Counted from the stretch's first letter, positions 46,373-58,113 are shown. The stretch: 64,000 nt of DNA from Ryuthela nishihirai (GCA_038380435.1 JAWZYU010000058.1:186001-250000); one strand, 5' to 3'. Translations and numbers: made by a program. The notes: generated from the letters alone by a model not told the origin.

Positions 46373-46520
46373 GCCTTAAAGAACACATGGAACCTAGCTA
46401 ACTATTTAAAGAACACATGGAACCTAGCAAGCTTATTTAGAAAACTCATGAAACCTAGCTAAATATTTAAAGAACCTATGGAGCCTAGCTAACTATTTAA
46501 AAAACATAAAATCTAGCTAA
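46373..46520 (+). repeat. Short tandem repeat, about 30 bp, 4-5 units
   Basis: Units of AAAGAACACATGGAACCTAG followed by CTAACTATTT-like sequence, degenerating toward the right. Confidence 0.75.
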
Positions 46521-46524
46521 CGTA

Positions 46525-48450
46525 GGGAGGGCATGTTCTGAGGGGGGAGGGGGAATGACCCCCTTGCCCATGCCTCCCCCCTCAGAATGCTAATAAGGGT
46601 AATAGAGGCAAAATCTACGAAACATGCACATGCATGCACTTTTAAATAAATATTTTAAAGACTTGGAAAAAGGAGGGAGAAATTGCAGTAAAAATCGTCT
46701 CTTGGCTTTTTACATTTTTCCGGCAGCAATGCGTTTCTTCCCCCCCCCCTCGAATTTTCCTGACCTGCTACTCTTTATTTATGCTAATGTCATATCCTTA
46801 CTTTATGCCGAGATGAGAAGAGTGTAAAAAAATATTTTTCCAAGTGAAGGTTGCAGTTTTTTTATGTACATGACTCACGATCGTGCTGTTTCAATTATGA
46901 CTTTCGTCCTGGGATCTCCATGAACAAACACCCTTTATTTATTCACGTTACCAAGTCTTCGTGCTAAAATTCAGTTATTGAGATTAATTTCGCTTCACAG
47001 ACACCATTTTCGTTTTTGTGAATAGCATTCTTTATAGGCCTCCTTGGGCTCATACTCACCAATTAACAGGCTCACCGTTCTTTGGGCCTAGAACATAGCC
47101 TATATATGTCACCATCGCTTTCTAGTTATTCCACAAAGAACATTTTCTGTCACATGTATATTTAAGAATTTTCTTCCTTGGTATATTTTTGTCATGTAGA
47201 CAAGATTATCTTTTTTACATTGTGTATCTATCTAAGTGTATTGTAATGTTATTTTTGTATTGGCATTTTCTAAGAATTTCAGTTTTTTTTAATTGCTTTT
47301 GGTAGAAGTGTTCAACTAAACACCCCAGAGGCGTGTAATATTACATAAATAAATATTCCACAAAGTTAGGCAATAGATTAAAATTACAGGCTACAAGGTT
47401 CGTGTACTGGGAAGCAAACAGAGGAATAAGGAGGAGACAGAACGGGGGCTTGCGAGACAGAGAAAAGGATGAGAGGTTTTCTGACTTGTCTTTAAAAACC
47501 ACCCACTGATCAGTGTGGCGGTGACTTTTTCGGTAGCTCTGACAAGCGCTCTGTTCAGTGTCTTCCGTTGTCTTTCTTTTCAATGTTTCTGTTCATTGAC
47601 AGTTCGATGCTCATTACCCAAAAGGACGAGGCGAGCACAAAAGTCTTGACATGCGACCTCCATGACGTCTAGATCAGTTTATATCCCCTGCTGAGCCACG
47701 GTCCTTTTGTTAGGGGCCTCCATACTCTCACTATGACTTTCTCTGGACTGTCTCGAAGACTACAAGAACAAACAAAGCCCGCCACCAAATCCGGTGTCGA
47801 TGGTTGGCAAGGTGGCCGATGCCCTCTTGGGGAGGGGGGGGGGCAGTTGAAGTCGTGGTGAAAGGCCATTGGTGATCATCAGTGTGCATGGTGAGAACGT
47901 GCTCGGAGGATGTTCATGTAGTTATGATGAAGGAATGAAAACGGGGGGAAGAGAAAAAGTTCCGAGTCGATTCTCTCTGTTACTAGGTTTGCCCCAGCAA
48001 GCTTCTTCGCAGACGGAAGGTCAGCACGAAGATGCAAAGTTTGGGAATTGGGGAGAAGACAGGGCAGTCCATTCCGAGAGATGCGCCAGGCAGAGGCTGT
48101 AGGAAAACATCGGGCTCGCCTTGCAAGCATGCGGGTACGACATTAACACTATGAATAAGAGAAATTATGTATTTTAACTAGAAGAATCCATATTACCTCT
48201 GGTGAACCTCGTTTTCAAATAGAAGACGTTTTTCGTTTACCCACTTTTTCACGATTTAAAAATTGTAAAGGAAACAATGGATGATTGGGAAATGGAAAGA
48301 GAAGTATCTCATTATCACTTTTAGAACATGAAAAGTATTTGCCTCATTCCTTAAAATGACAAAGTTGTTTTTCTCACACCCCTCTGAGAAGAGGAGGGAC
48401 AGGGTTCCAAATAAGCCGCGTCCACTTTTACCTCCTTTAAATCCCATTTC
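46525..48450. other. No recognisable gene
   Basis: Mixed AT-rich sequence with a somewhat GC-richer part at 47,580-48,140. Open frames here are short and without motifs. GGGGGAGGGGGAATG near 46,540 resembles the G-rich end of hAT-like MITEs. Confidence 0.4.
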
Positions 48451-48452
48451 TG

Positions 48453-48733
48453 CTGTGGGTTAGAAAGGAGACACAGATGGGCTTGAAAGTCAGCCGTCCA
48501 TCGAATGGAACATCAAGCCGTGGCACCGTGTGTAGGTGACAGCCGTACCCTGTGCATGTTAAAATATACATTAATGACCTTGATGGGTGGCTTCTCTCTG
48601 AATCTTAGCAGTTGTCCAGTGAATCCCCTTCCCCCAACCTCCGATGAGACCTTGGGGTCCTTGAGACCTGCCATTGATCCAATTGTGTGTAAAAGAATAA
48701 AAAGTGACGCTCAGTGATAAACAGCCCAATGAA
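48453..48733 (+). mobile_element. SINE family A, diverged, head missing
   Basis: From GTTAGAAAGGAGACACAGAT to the AACAGCCCAATG tail. Confidence 0.75.
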
Positions 48734-49101
48734 ATTAAATAACTCATTGGATTATTTATTTGGTTCAGAATGAAGTCGCAAAAACAACCTTAGACAAGCG
48801 GAAGGAAGAAACGAAAATGGTGCCTTTTGTTGCATCTGATGTCACGAAATCTCTGTTAACGTGACAAATGAAGACTGTCATTGTTGAGATGAAAGCATAG
48901 CTTTAGTAAAAGAGTCATTCTAAAGGAATGTTTATAGGTGAAATGCTTGTTATAGCGACATTGTGCTGAGCTTTAGGTAAGAGGGATATAATTTATGTGC
49001 TTTTTAGTGAAACGATAATCTACGTCATTTAGCAACGGAACGTTATTGGAAGGAAGACTCCATTTAGTTAAAAGGATAGAGAGAATATTAGAACTAGAGC
49101 A
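48734..49101 (+). promoter_or_regulatory. Upstream region of the 49.1-kb gene
   Basis: About 370 bp without repeats directly before an intact gene. GGGATATAATTTATG at about 48,980-48,995 is the best TATA-like candidate, roughly 110 bases before the ATG. This is a guess from position and composition only. Confidence 0.25.
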
Positions 49102-49581
49102 ATGCAACTCCAACTAGATACAGATGAAGTAAAGGAAGTATTTTCTCAGGGGAGAGAGGAAGTAGATGCTAAAAGTTTTCAAATCAACGCGGGACATTAT
49201 GACGTAGCAGAGGAGACTAACGCGGGCATTTCTCTTGCGATGCTCCAGGAAGAGAGCGGAAGTAACAAAATTAATATCATTTGTGCCCTAATCGAAAAAG
49301 AAATAGAAGAAATTGATGACACCATCGAAGAAAACGAATCAGCGATACCTAGGATGGGGCCTCTCGACATCACTGAGCGTAATTTCAGCTTTCCCGAAAT
49401 CCTTTGTGAGACTGAGATTGCTCCATTCGATCCTAACGTTCTATACCAAAGCGGCAAAATTCACGAGATAAGAGCGGAACTAACTAGAAACAAACCAGGA
49501 CGATTGCGTCGCTTCTGCAAAGCCTTGTGTAGAATTTTCTGCTCCGGATGCTGCAAAGGAAAGAGAAGGAGGGCACGCTAG
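49102..49581 (+). CDS. Intact small gene with basic Cys-rich tail
   Basis: A 159-codon intronless frame from an ATG to TAG. The first 130 residues are acidic (many Glu/Asp, including a run around EKEIEEIDDTIEENES) and hydrophilic, with no recognised domain. The last 30 turn strongly basic with five cysteines: RRFCKALCRIFCSGCCKGKR. This could anchor the protein to membranes by acylation or bind nucleic acid or metal. The tail of the kinase locus at 2118 has the same design (basic run, then a Cys cluster). Codon use looks ordinary, and the frame is clean while everything around it is decayed, which argues that it is a real, recently functional gene. Seventy-three bases after the stop lies a perfect histone-type stem-loop. 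No homologue is known to me. Confidence 0.65.
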   Translation: MQLQLDTDEVKEVFSQGREEVDAKSFQINAGHYDVAEETNAGISLAMLQEESGSNKINIICALIEKEIEEIDDTIEENESAIPRMGPLDITERNFSFPEILCETEIAPFDPNVLYQSGKIHEIRAELTRNKPGRLRRFCKALCRIFCSGCCKGKRRRAR

Positions 49582-49654
49582 TTGTTTCAATGTCCTACTC
49601 GTCCCTCATCTGTCTTCAAAGAATTCCTTCCAGTTCTTCGTTTTGAAAGAAAAC

Positions 49655-49670
49655 GGCCCTTTTCAGGGCC
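49655..49670 (+). terminator. Histone-type 3' stem-loop
   Basis: GGCCCTTTTCAGGGCC with AAAAC in front: a 6-bp stem and TTTC loop matching the metazoan histone mRNA 3' element at every position. The element is normally bound by SLBP and, with U7 snRNP, yields non-polyadenylated mRNA. The 73-base spacing from the stop is in the usual range. A purine-rich GATAAAGGATTG follows about 10 bases later, where a U7-pairing element would be expected. Confidence 0.8.
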
Positions 49671-50189
49671 CCTAAATTTGATAAAGGATTGCCAATATCG
49701 TACTCTGTGTGTTGTTCTCTGTCCTTCTTTAATACTCTTTCAGCGTTGCAACTAAATTTAGCTTAGCCTTACCTCTGTCAGTTAATATGCATGGCTTAGT
49801 GATGCAATAAAACTCTCTTTCTTTAGGATAACACTGAGGAGAGGAATTCTAATTAAGTATCCTTCAAATCCTAATACAGATAATTATAAAACATTGACAT
49901 TTTAGAAACTGAACTTTTGTGAGATCATCAGACAACGACAACCATGCATGTAACTACTTAAAGATTTATTCTGAATCTCAGTGATATCTCATCTCCTAGT
50001 TGTGGCCTGACAAGTTACCTTCTATTAGCTTTGTCATCATTTCTGCAAAACACGATTTACACTCTAAAATTTCAATATCATACATTTTCCAGAGTACTTC
50101 ACATTTTGCATGAAAACAAATGACAACATTAAAGAAAGTAATTTACCGGGAAATAAATCATAAATTGTAAAAGTTATTAAAAAGATTCA
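49671..50189. other. No recognisable gene
   Basis: AT-rich sequence after the stem-loop; an AATAAA at about 49,806 could be a backup poly(A) signal. Confidence 0.35.
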
Positions 50190-50965
50190 CCTTAAATGTT
50201 ATTATTACTAATACATATATAGTCTTGAAGCAATCTTGGAGTAAAAAGGTCCAACCAGACTGTGTAATTCAGCTCTCGAAATGTCTGTCCTGAGTAGAGC
50301 TGATGTATTTGGCAATTGAAAGCCAATTCTAACAAGGTCTTATTTGACATTTCTGCCCACCGCAACCTATGTTTCCCTCTTATCCTCTTATTTATTAGGC
50401 ACATCATCCATATTCTTATTCTCTAATCTTAAACCAGCGCAGTCTCTCTCTGCAAAATATGCTGCTCAAAAGTGGTTGCAGACTGCTTAGCCTAACATTA
50501 CCATTACTTACGAAATGAAACCCTCTGATTCCGAATATACTACTACGTAAAGCATACAGAATCAAAGATATGAAGTTTCCTGTTATCTTGATTAAAAATA
50601 ACATATGTATAATATTCACTGTCATAACTATATTAAATAATTTTTGCACACTGCATAACTCTTGAAGTCACCGCAGCAATCTCAATTCTTCTGTTTATCC
50701 CATGTCGCACATCGCCAGAGATAATTAAACTGAGACAATTGCTCGTGCCAACCATTCAAAATAACTGAAGCACAAACAAGCTGACCAATTTTCAGCACTT
50801 TAGGCTGAAACTTTGTCCTGAAAAAAAAGGCTTTTTAGGCCTTTTTTCCAGCACTCAGCTTATGATGAAACCTCCTCTATTAGCAGTCTTATCAACAGCA
50901 CTAATGAAAGAATTCATCCAATCGGCATCATTTGCCAAAAGAATCAAATAGCGCATAATCTAGTT
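50190..50965 (-). pseudogene. RTE-type retrotransposon 3' fragment, old copy
   Basis: Strongly diverged minus-strand match to the RTE C-terminal region (GIRGFHFVSNGNVRLSSLQP, LSSIFCRERLRWF), with many shifts. A younger copy of the same part follows directly. Confidence 0.75.
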
Positions 50966-52225
50966 CATTATCATCATCTTCAAGCAGCCATGGGCTATGG
51001 AGGTCCAACCAGACCATGCAATTTAGTTCTCCAAGCATATCTATCCTGAACTACATCTGCTGCATCTGGCCATGGCACACCAATTCTAACGAAGTCCAGT
51101 TTGACACTGTCTGCCCACCGCATCCTAGGTTTCCCCTTCTTTCTGAGGCCTTTAGGCACACTTGTTCATATTTCGCCAATCTATAATTATCCATACGGGC
51201 AACATGGCCAAACCAGCGGAGTCTCTCTCTGCACAATATGCTACTCAAAGGAGGATGCAGACTCCTTTGCCTAACCTCATCATTAGTTACAAAGTTAAAC
51301 CACCTAATGCCCAAGATACTGCGTAAGTGTCTAGAATCAAAAGCATCTAGTTACCTGTTATCCTGTTTACACAGCATCCACAAGTTCACTACCATAACTA
51401 ACCCTAGAATGAACCAAACTATTAACAGCCTAATTTTAGTCTTTAGGTGTATACGCCTATTTCTCCCCACTCTCCATAGATTCTTGAAAGTCCCGGCAGC
51501 AATCCCTATTCGTCTTTTAATTTCATGCCGCACATCACCATTATCTGTTACATAGCTCCCAAGATAATTAAACTGTGACACCTGCTCAAGACTGCAACCA
51601 TTCAGATTATCTGAATCACAGCCTGCCTGACCAATTTTCATCACTTTAGTTTTCTCTCTGTTTATAACCAAACCTACTCTACTACCAGTCTCATCAACAG
51701 TTTGAATGAAAGAGTTCATCTCAACAACATCATTTGCCAAAAGGGCTAAATCATCAGCATAATCTAAATCAGAAATTTTCTTATCTCCAGCCCATTTAAG
51801 GCCAAAATCTTTCCCTTGAAGTGAATTTCGCATAACATAATCTATAACCAAACTGAAAAGAAAAGGAGACAAAATGCACACTTGTCGAACACCAGGAAGC
51901 AATGCTAAACTTATTGCTATAAGCCTTACTAACTCTCACACACGATTCCTTGCTATTATAGAGCGCTTTCATTATGTTAACTAACTAGTCTGGTGTACCA
52001 TATGATCTCACAATCAACCACAAATTATGACGATCAACAAAGTCGAAAGCTTTTTTGAAATCAATAAAGCTAGAAACCAAAGGTTTCTGAAACTCTAAGC
52101 ATTTCTCAAGAATCTGCCTAAGTGGAAATATTTTATCAAAAAACATCCGCTACCACTTCTGAACCTGCAATGTTCATCACACAGTTGTTCATCAACCAAA
52201 TTCTTAATTCTATTAAGTGAAATAA
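50966..52225 (-). pseudogene. RTE-type retrotransposon, RT and 3' end, 5'-truncated
   Basis: Minus strand: DFKKAFDFVDRHNLW region near 52,040, GVRQVCILSPFLFSLVIDYV, LDYADDLALLANDVVEMNSF and GSRVGLVINREKTKVMKIG in one continuous frame (51,902-51,351), then further pieces to GIRWFNFVTNDEVRQRS. Unlike the copies at 20.7 and 63.6 kb, the frame between YADD and INREKTKV is intact, so this is the better guide to the active ancestor. The 5' end lies near 52,225. Stops near 51,900 and 51,350 inactivate it. Confidence 0.9.
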
Positions 52226-52339
52226 TGCTTTATTACTAAACATATAGTAATTAATATTAACCTAGGCAGTAATATTTCTTTAGTTAATCGGCAGCTATTT
52301 TTTCAAAATTATAACGTCTTTTTTTTAACCAGAACACGG

Positions 52340-52600
52340 TGGTTCATATGTCTCAAATCTGGAGGGGGCCATTTAGGAGCATATATTTTGTAGCTAAAAG
52401 TGTCATTTCTTGACTATAAAATCCTTCATCTGCCCCTACATAAAGCCTTCAGGTGGGGGGACTCAAGGCGTCAGGGGTTTCCAGAAAAAAAATTGGAAGT
52501 CTCTTGGAATCAAAAAATGAAACACGTGCGAGTCTCTTGGAGGGGGCCATGGCCCCCTCCAAGAGTGCCCCCTCCCCTCTTATGACCGCCACTGAACCAG
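52340..52600. mobile_element. MITE-like fragment
   Basis: G-rich/C-rich inverted stretches (GGAGGGGGCCATGGCCCCCT at about 52,540) and a right end CTTATGACCGCCACTG at about 52,580-52,595, which resembles a hAT-like terminus. The left end is not clear. Confidence 0.4.
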
Positions 52601-52984
52601 ACAAGAAATATAAATATCAACATACTTGTATATAAATATGAATACACTTGTATTGAAGTAAAATACAACTTATTCCTTTAAAGTCCTTGAAAAATTAAGT
52701 AATAAATTATCATTCGAAAAATACACTAATTTCCATAAATTAAGGAAAAATGAGAAAAATCGCGATATTTCGCCAAAAAATTGTGCGATCCTCACCAAAC
52801 TTGTTCATGTAACCAGAAACATAATGCCGAGTGAGCATATAGTATGCAAATTAATCTAGGTTGCGTCAATTTGCGTAATCGGAAAGCGGCATGAAAATGG
52901 ATATTTCGGAGTGGATCGTTATTTTATATTTTAAATGGTAGTAAAGAGATTCGAAATAGCCATTTTTTAGGAAAGACATCGAGA

Positions 52985-53335
52985 CATTTGCCAAATGAAC
53001 TGCGGTGGAGAGCTATTGGCCGGCTCGAAGCAGGCCAAAGTCAGTCAGACGTTGCACGATGGCTGAATTGTGAGTCCTTCTGTGGTCCATAGACTGGGGA
53101 ATAAATTTCTTAGCACGGATTCTGCGTCTCGGAGGTTTAGCCTAAGAAGGGGCTAGAGTACCGACATCTGCGATGAACGGCAAAGAAGGAGCAGAACGTC
53201 TTCTCCCTCTCAGCTACGATCCCCTCTTGCAGCAGCCACTGGGAGGGTTGTATCAGCTTCTACTGTGCGTAAAAGGCTGGAGAACTGTACGCTAGAAGGC
53301 CGGTAATTTGTCCTCATGACCTCATGACCCTCACG
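52985..53335 (+). pseudogene. Tc1/mariner-type transposase, N-terminal part
   Basis: Plus strand: LPNELRWRAIGRLEAGQSQS and DVARWLN form the first helix-turn-helix. Across frames, VVHRLGNKF, SASRRFSLRRGQS, and a second binding domain with STVRKRLENCTL follow. It is then cut off by a MITE at about 53,336. Confidence 0.75.
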
Positions 53336-53525
53336 TCATGACCCTCATGCCCTTTTTTGCTTCACACAACCACTGGAAATGTGTATGTAACTGGCGTACC
53401 CCTTATATAGATAGATAAAACTATAGTTATAGTATGACAATGGGAATAAAGATCTAGCGACTTTCGAGCTCTCACGGCGTACCCCAAAAAGTTTTATCGC
53501 GTACCCCACGTTGAGAACCCCTAAT
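53336..53525. mobile_element. Small hAT-like MITE, second copy
   Basis: Related to 36,727-36,923: shares GGAAATGTGTATGTAACTGG, TAAAACTATAGTTATA and the right end CCACGTTGAGAACCCCTA. The left end is lost or blurred. Confidence 0.7.
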
Positions 53526-53562
53526 ATAAACTGTATGAAGGATAATAACAATTATTTTTTTA

Positions 53563-53826
53563 CCACTGAGCGGCACTTTATTTGCGCACAATGTCACAAG
53601 GACCCCGAAGTCTCAGAAAAGGTTGGGGACCCACTGTAACAGCTGTTGGGAGACATATAGTATACTTCCGTCAAAGCCATCTAGCTTGTTCTTTAACGTG
53701 AACACCTTTCCAAGCCCATCTGTGATCGTGAGAATTTTCTGAGATAAATCTCAACCCTGACCTAGCTGGGACTCGAACCTGGGAATTAAGAGCCTGGCAC
53801 GCTACCGTCTTAGCCACCCCCGCCCC
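53563..53826 (-). mobile_element. SINE family A with internal deletion
   Basis: Tail, shortened body and tRNA-like head (GGGACTCGAACCTGGG, then GCACGCTACCGTCTTAGCCA). Confidence 0.8.
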
Positions 53827-53902
53827 TGTGTAACGACAAAGTAGCTGCACACCTTCAAACAAATATAAATATAAATACTTGAGCGAAATATAAATATAAT
53901 AC

Positions 53903-56900
53903 CATGGCGTAGCCATGGGGGGATTGGGGGGAGCTCCCCCCTCAAAGTAACTCGGAGTTGAATTCGAAAGAAAAATTCGAAGCGACTTCGTAAAATCTAG
54001 ATGAAGTGTGAAAATTTGTAATTTTTTGTTTTGCTAAATTAAGGGGAGTTGTCAAAATTGCGGCCACTTGTCAAATCTAGGGCAGTTTGGAAAATAGAGA
54101 GACGGCAATATTTAGAGCAGTTGGCAAAATTAGAAGCCATTTAGTAAAAACAGGTGAGTTGGCAAAATCTTAGGGAGTTTGCAAATTTCGGTGTGACTTC
54201 GTTAAATCTTGGGGAGCTGGCAAAATAGGGACAACTTGGCAAAATCTTGGGGAGTTCTCAAAATTCGGAGTGACTTGGCAAAATCCTGGGAGGTTGACAA
54301 AATTCAGGTCAGATGTAAAAATTGCAATCCTTTTTTCTGTAAAATTATGGCGTGTTGGCAAAATCGAGGCAGTTTCGCAATATCTAGGAGATTTGGAAAA
54401 TCTTGGGGTAGTTGGCAAAATTCAGAGTGACTTTCCAAGAATCAGGTGTGATGTAAAATGGGATTTGTTTTCTGTAAAATTGTGGCGAGATGGCAAAATC
54501 TAGGGCAGTTAGCAAAATTCGAATCCACTTGGTAAAATAAGGGAGATTTGTGAATATTGGGATTGTTTTTGTGAAATTAAGGAGAGTTTATAAAATCGAG
54601 AAAACTGCAAAATCTAGGGTAGTTGGCAAAACTGGAAATCATTGGTAAAGTACAGGTAAGTTGTAAAAATTGGGATTGGATTTGTGCAATTAAGGAGAGT
54701 TGGAAAAATTCGTAGTGGCTTGGCAAATTCAGAGAAGATGTAAAAATTGCGATTTTTTCCGTAAAATTACGGCAAGTTGGCAAAATCTAGAGTAGTTGGC
54801 AAAATTCGAATGCACTTGGAAAAATATAGGCGAGTTGTGAAAATTGAGATTTGTTTTGTGAAATGAAGGGGTGTTGGATAAATTGAGGAAACTTAACACA
54901 ATGTAAGGCAGTTGGCAAAATTCGAATCCACTTGGAAAATACGGGCGAGTTGTGATAATTGGGATTGGGTTTCTGAAATACAGGATAGTTGACTAAAATC
55001 GAGTAAACTTGGCCAAAACTTGGGGAGTTTGAAAGTTTGAATTGATTTTAGTCAACTATCCTGAATTTCACAAACCCAATCCCAATTGTTAGAACTCGCC
55101 CGTATTTTCCAAGTGGATTCGAATTTTGCCTACTGCCCTACATTTTGCTAAGTTTCCTCAATTTGTCCAACACATCTTCATTTCACAAAACAAATCTCAA
55201 TTATCACAACTCGCCTATATTTTACCAAGTGGATTCGACTTTGGCCAACTCGCCATAATTTTACAGAAAAAATCGCAATTTTTACATCTTCTCTGAATTT
55301 ACCAAGTCACTTCGAATTTTATCAACTCTCCTTAATTGCACAAGAAAGGCACAATTTTCACAACTCCTCTGTATTTTACCAAGTGGATTGGAATTTTGCC
55401 AACTGCCCTACATTTTGTTAAGTTTCCTCGATTTGTTCAACACTCCTTAATTTCACAAAATAAATCCCAATTTTCACAAATCGCCTATATTTTACCAAGT
55501 GGATTCCAGTTTTCCCAGCTTCCCTAGATTTTGCCAAGTTTTTTCGATTCTGTCAACTGTCCTTAATTTCACAAAAATAATTCCAATTTTTCACAACTCG
55601 CCTGTATTTTACCAAGTGAATTCGAATTTTGCCAACTGCCCTAGATTTTGCCATCTCGGCACAATTTTACGAGAAAAAATCCCAATTTTACATCACACCT
55701 GTTTTCTGTAAAGCCACTCTGAATTTTGCCAACTCCCCCAAGATTTGTCAACTCTCTTAGATATTGTGGTTGCCTTGATTTTCCCAACACGCCATAATTT
55801 TACAGAAAAAAGATTGCAATGTTTACATCTCACCTGAATTTTGTCAACTCTCCACGTTTTTGCCAGTCACTCCGAATTTTCTCAACTCCCCAAGATTTTA
55901 TCAAGTCACTCTGAATATTTCCAATTCTCCACGATTTTACCAAGTCACTCCGAATTTTACCAACTGTCCCTAGATTTTGCCAACTACCTAAATATTTTCA
56001 TCTCTCCAAGATTTTGCCAACTCGCCATAATTATACAGAAAAAATCCCAATTTTTACATTTCACCTGAATTTTGCCAACTCCCCACGATTTTACCACGTC
56101 ACTCCGAATTTTCTCAAACTCCCCAAGATTTTATCAAGTCACTCTGAATTTTTCCAATTCTCCACGATTTTACCAAGTCACTCCGAATTTTGCCAACTGT
56201 CCCTAGATTTTGCCAACTCGCCACAATTTTACAAAAAAGAATCCCAATTTTAACATCTCACCTGAATTTTGCCAACTCCCCACGATTTTGCCAAGTTATT
56301 CCGAATTTTGTCAACTCCCCAAGATTTTGCCAAGTCACTCGGAATTTTGACAAATCTCTAAGTTTTGCCAAACTCGCCATAATTTTACAGAAAAAAATTC
56401 CAATTTTTACATCTCACCTGAATTTTGCCAACTCCCCAAGATTTTGTCAATTCCCTAAGTTTTGCCAATTCACCATAATTTTACAAAAAAAAAATCCTTA
56501 TTTTTACATCTCACCTGAATTTTGCCAACTCCCTACGATTTTGCCAACTCGTCTGTTTTTACTAAATGGCTTCTAATTTTGCCAACTGCTCTAAATTTTG
56601 CCGTCTCTCCATTTTTCAAACTGCCTTAGATTTGCCAAGTTGCCTCGATTTTGACAACTCCCCTTAATTTTACAAAAAAAAATTGGGGAGTTTGAAAGTT
56701 TGAATTGATTTGACAAATTTTGGAGAGATGTAAAGATTGGGATTAGTTTCGTGAAATTAAGGAGATTTGAGCAAATCAAGGCAAAAATTCATACTGATTT
56801 GCTACAATTCAGACGTTCAGACGAGATGTAAATATTGGAATATTGGAAGCATTTCTGAGAAATTATGGTTAGTTGGCAAAATTGGAAGTTAAATGGCAAA

Positions 56901-57048
56901 TTACGGGAAGTTGGCAGAATTGGAAGTCCCCACGGAGCGAAAATCTCTAAACAAGCTTGCTCAGTTGGCAAAATTTGCCAAAATTTTCCTCTAGTTGGCA
57001 AATTTTGAACTTCTCTCCCCCCAACCATAGCCCTTCGCTACGCCCCTG
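53903..57048 (+). mobile_element. Satellite-bearing hAT-like element, copy 3, rearranged into a foldback
   Basis: Left end CATGGCGTAGCCATGGGGG and right end TTCGCTACGCCCCTG. The repeat runs forward at 53,940-55,030, in reverse at 55,040-56,690, and forward again at 56,690-57,010. The two central parts are reverse complements over most of their length (54,010-54,160 pairs with about 56,540-56,690; 54,780-55,000 with about 55,045-55,260), with a short loop near 55,020-55,040. No transposase. The 8-bp flanks do not match clearly. Confidence 0.85.
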
Positions 57049-57417
57049 CAAATACATCAAATTTGATTTCATTGGTTTGCTATGTCTACGGGAAGGGCTT
57101 CTGTGACACATTCACATAAAGCACAATTTGTATTTTAGTTTGACGAAAACCATCAAACCCTCACTCGATTTTTTCTGCGAGAGTTTCCTCAAAGATGCAG
57201 TTCATCACTCGACTTTATCGTATTAATGAACTGGATGGCAGATTACTATTAGTCACCACCCAAGTAACTTCTAATATGCTCCATAGAGTGCAGGAGGGAG
57301 TTGAAAACCGTTGAATGTTTGCCGCATTACCTACGGCGCTCACATTGAACATCCCTAAACTCTTCGTACATTTCATTTGCCATGTCTTTTGTTTTCTTTT
57401 CGGAAATAAAGTAGGTT
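57049..57417. other. No recognisable gene
   Basis: Non-coding stretch between two mobile elements. Confidence 0.4.
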
Positions 57418-57640
57418 GCTCAGAGGCTTTTAGAGAAGGGGACCCACTGGACAGCTCTTAGCAGACAGATGGAAGTCTCCATCCAGCATGTTCTTTACTA
57501 TGTACAGAGTACGGCTCTCTCCTGCACACGGACCAGGGTTTAATGTCTGAGACGAAGGACGGCAGCTCAGCTTAGGTACAGTTAGGACTCAAACCTAGGA
57601 TCATCGGAATAAGAGTTTGAACAGACTGAACCAACTTCGT
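57418..57640 (-). mobile_element. SINE family A, old copy
   Basis: Degenerate body (GGGGACCCACTGGACAGC, GCATGTTCTTTACTATG) and a decayed head; tail missing. Confidence 0.6.
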
Positions 57641-58110
57641 CCCAACAAAGTACTTACAAATATTTGAAGTACAGAATCGCGCAATCCGAAATGTCAATGC
57701 TTATTATTTAGCGCCAATTGAACGAAATAAAATGCCGATTCTAACGTTGGCATTGTAATATCTCTGTCCCACCCTTTAGAGATTTCAATAAGGGTAAAAG
57801 AGGTAAAAAATTGCTGGACCTAAATATATTTCATGCATTTTTGAAGAGCCTTTTTTGAAGACCTACAACACGAAAGGCGAAACGTTATACTGAAATAGAA
57901 ATTCAGTTTCGTGGCACACCTCTTTTACTTTTTTCCATCTCAATTGAGTTTTCTCCCCCCTCCCCATCTTTTTTTTCTTTATAGATCCTGGTCTGGTTAC
58001 CTATACTTGCTGAAATCAGTCGATAACCTCAGATAAACACACAGGAAACGGAATTGTAAATACTATTTCACGTGTTATTCATATATATGTATCCAAAGTG
58101 ACCCGATATT
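57641..58110. other. No recognisable gene
   Basis: Non-coding and AT-rich, with a CCTCTTTTAC/GTAAAAGAGG inverted pair at 57,790 and 57,920. Confidence 0.4.
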
Positions 58111-58113
58111 TGT

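Noticed and set aside
47341..48130. Several 60-80-codon frames in a GC-richer stretch
   Set aside because: No motifs, no splice or promoter support, and overlapping frames on both strands.
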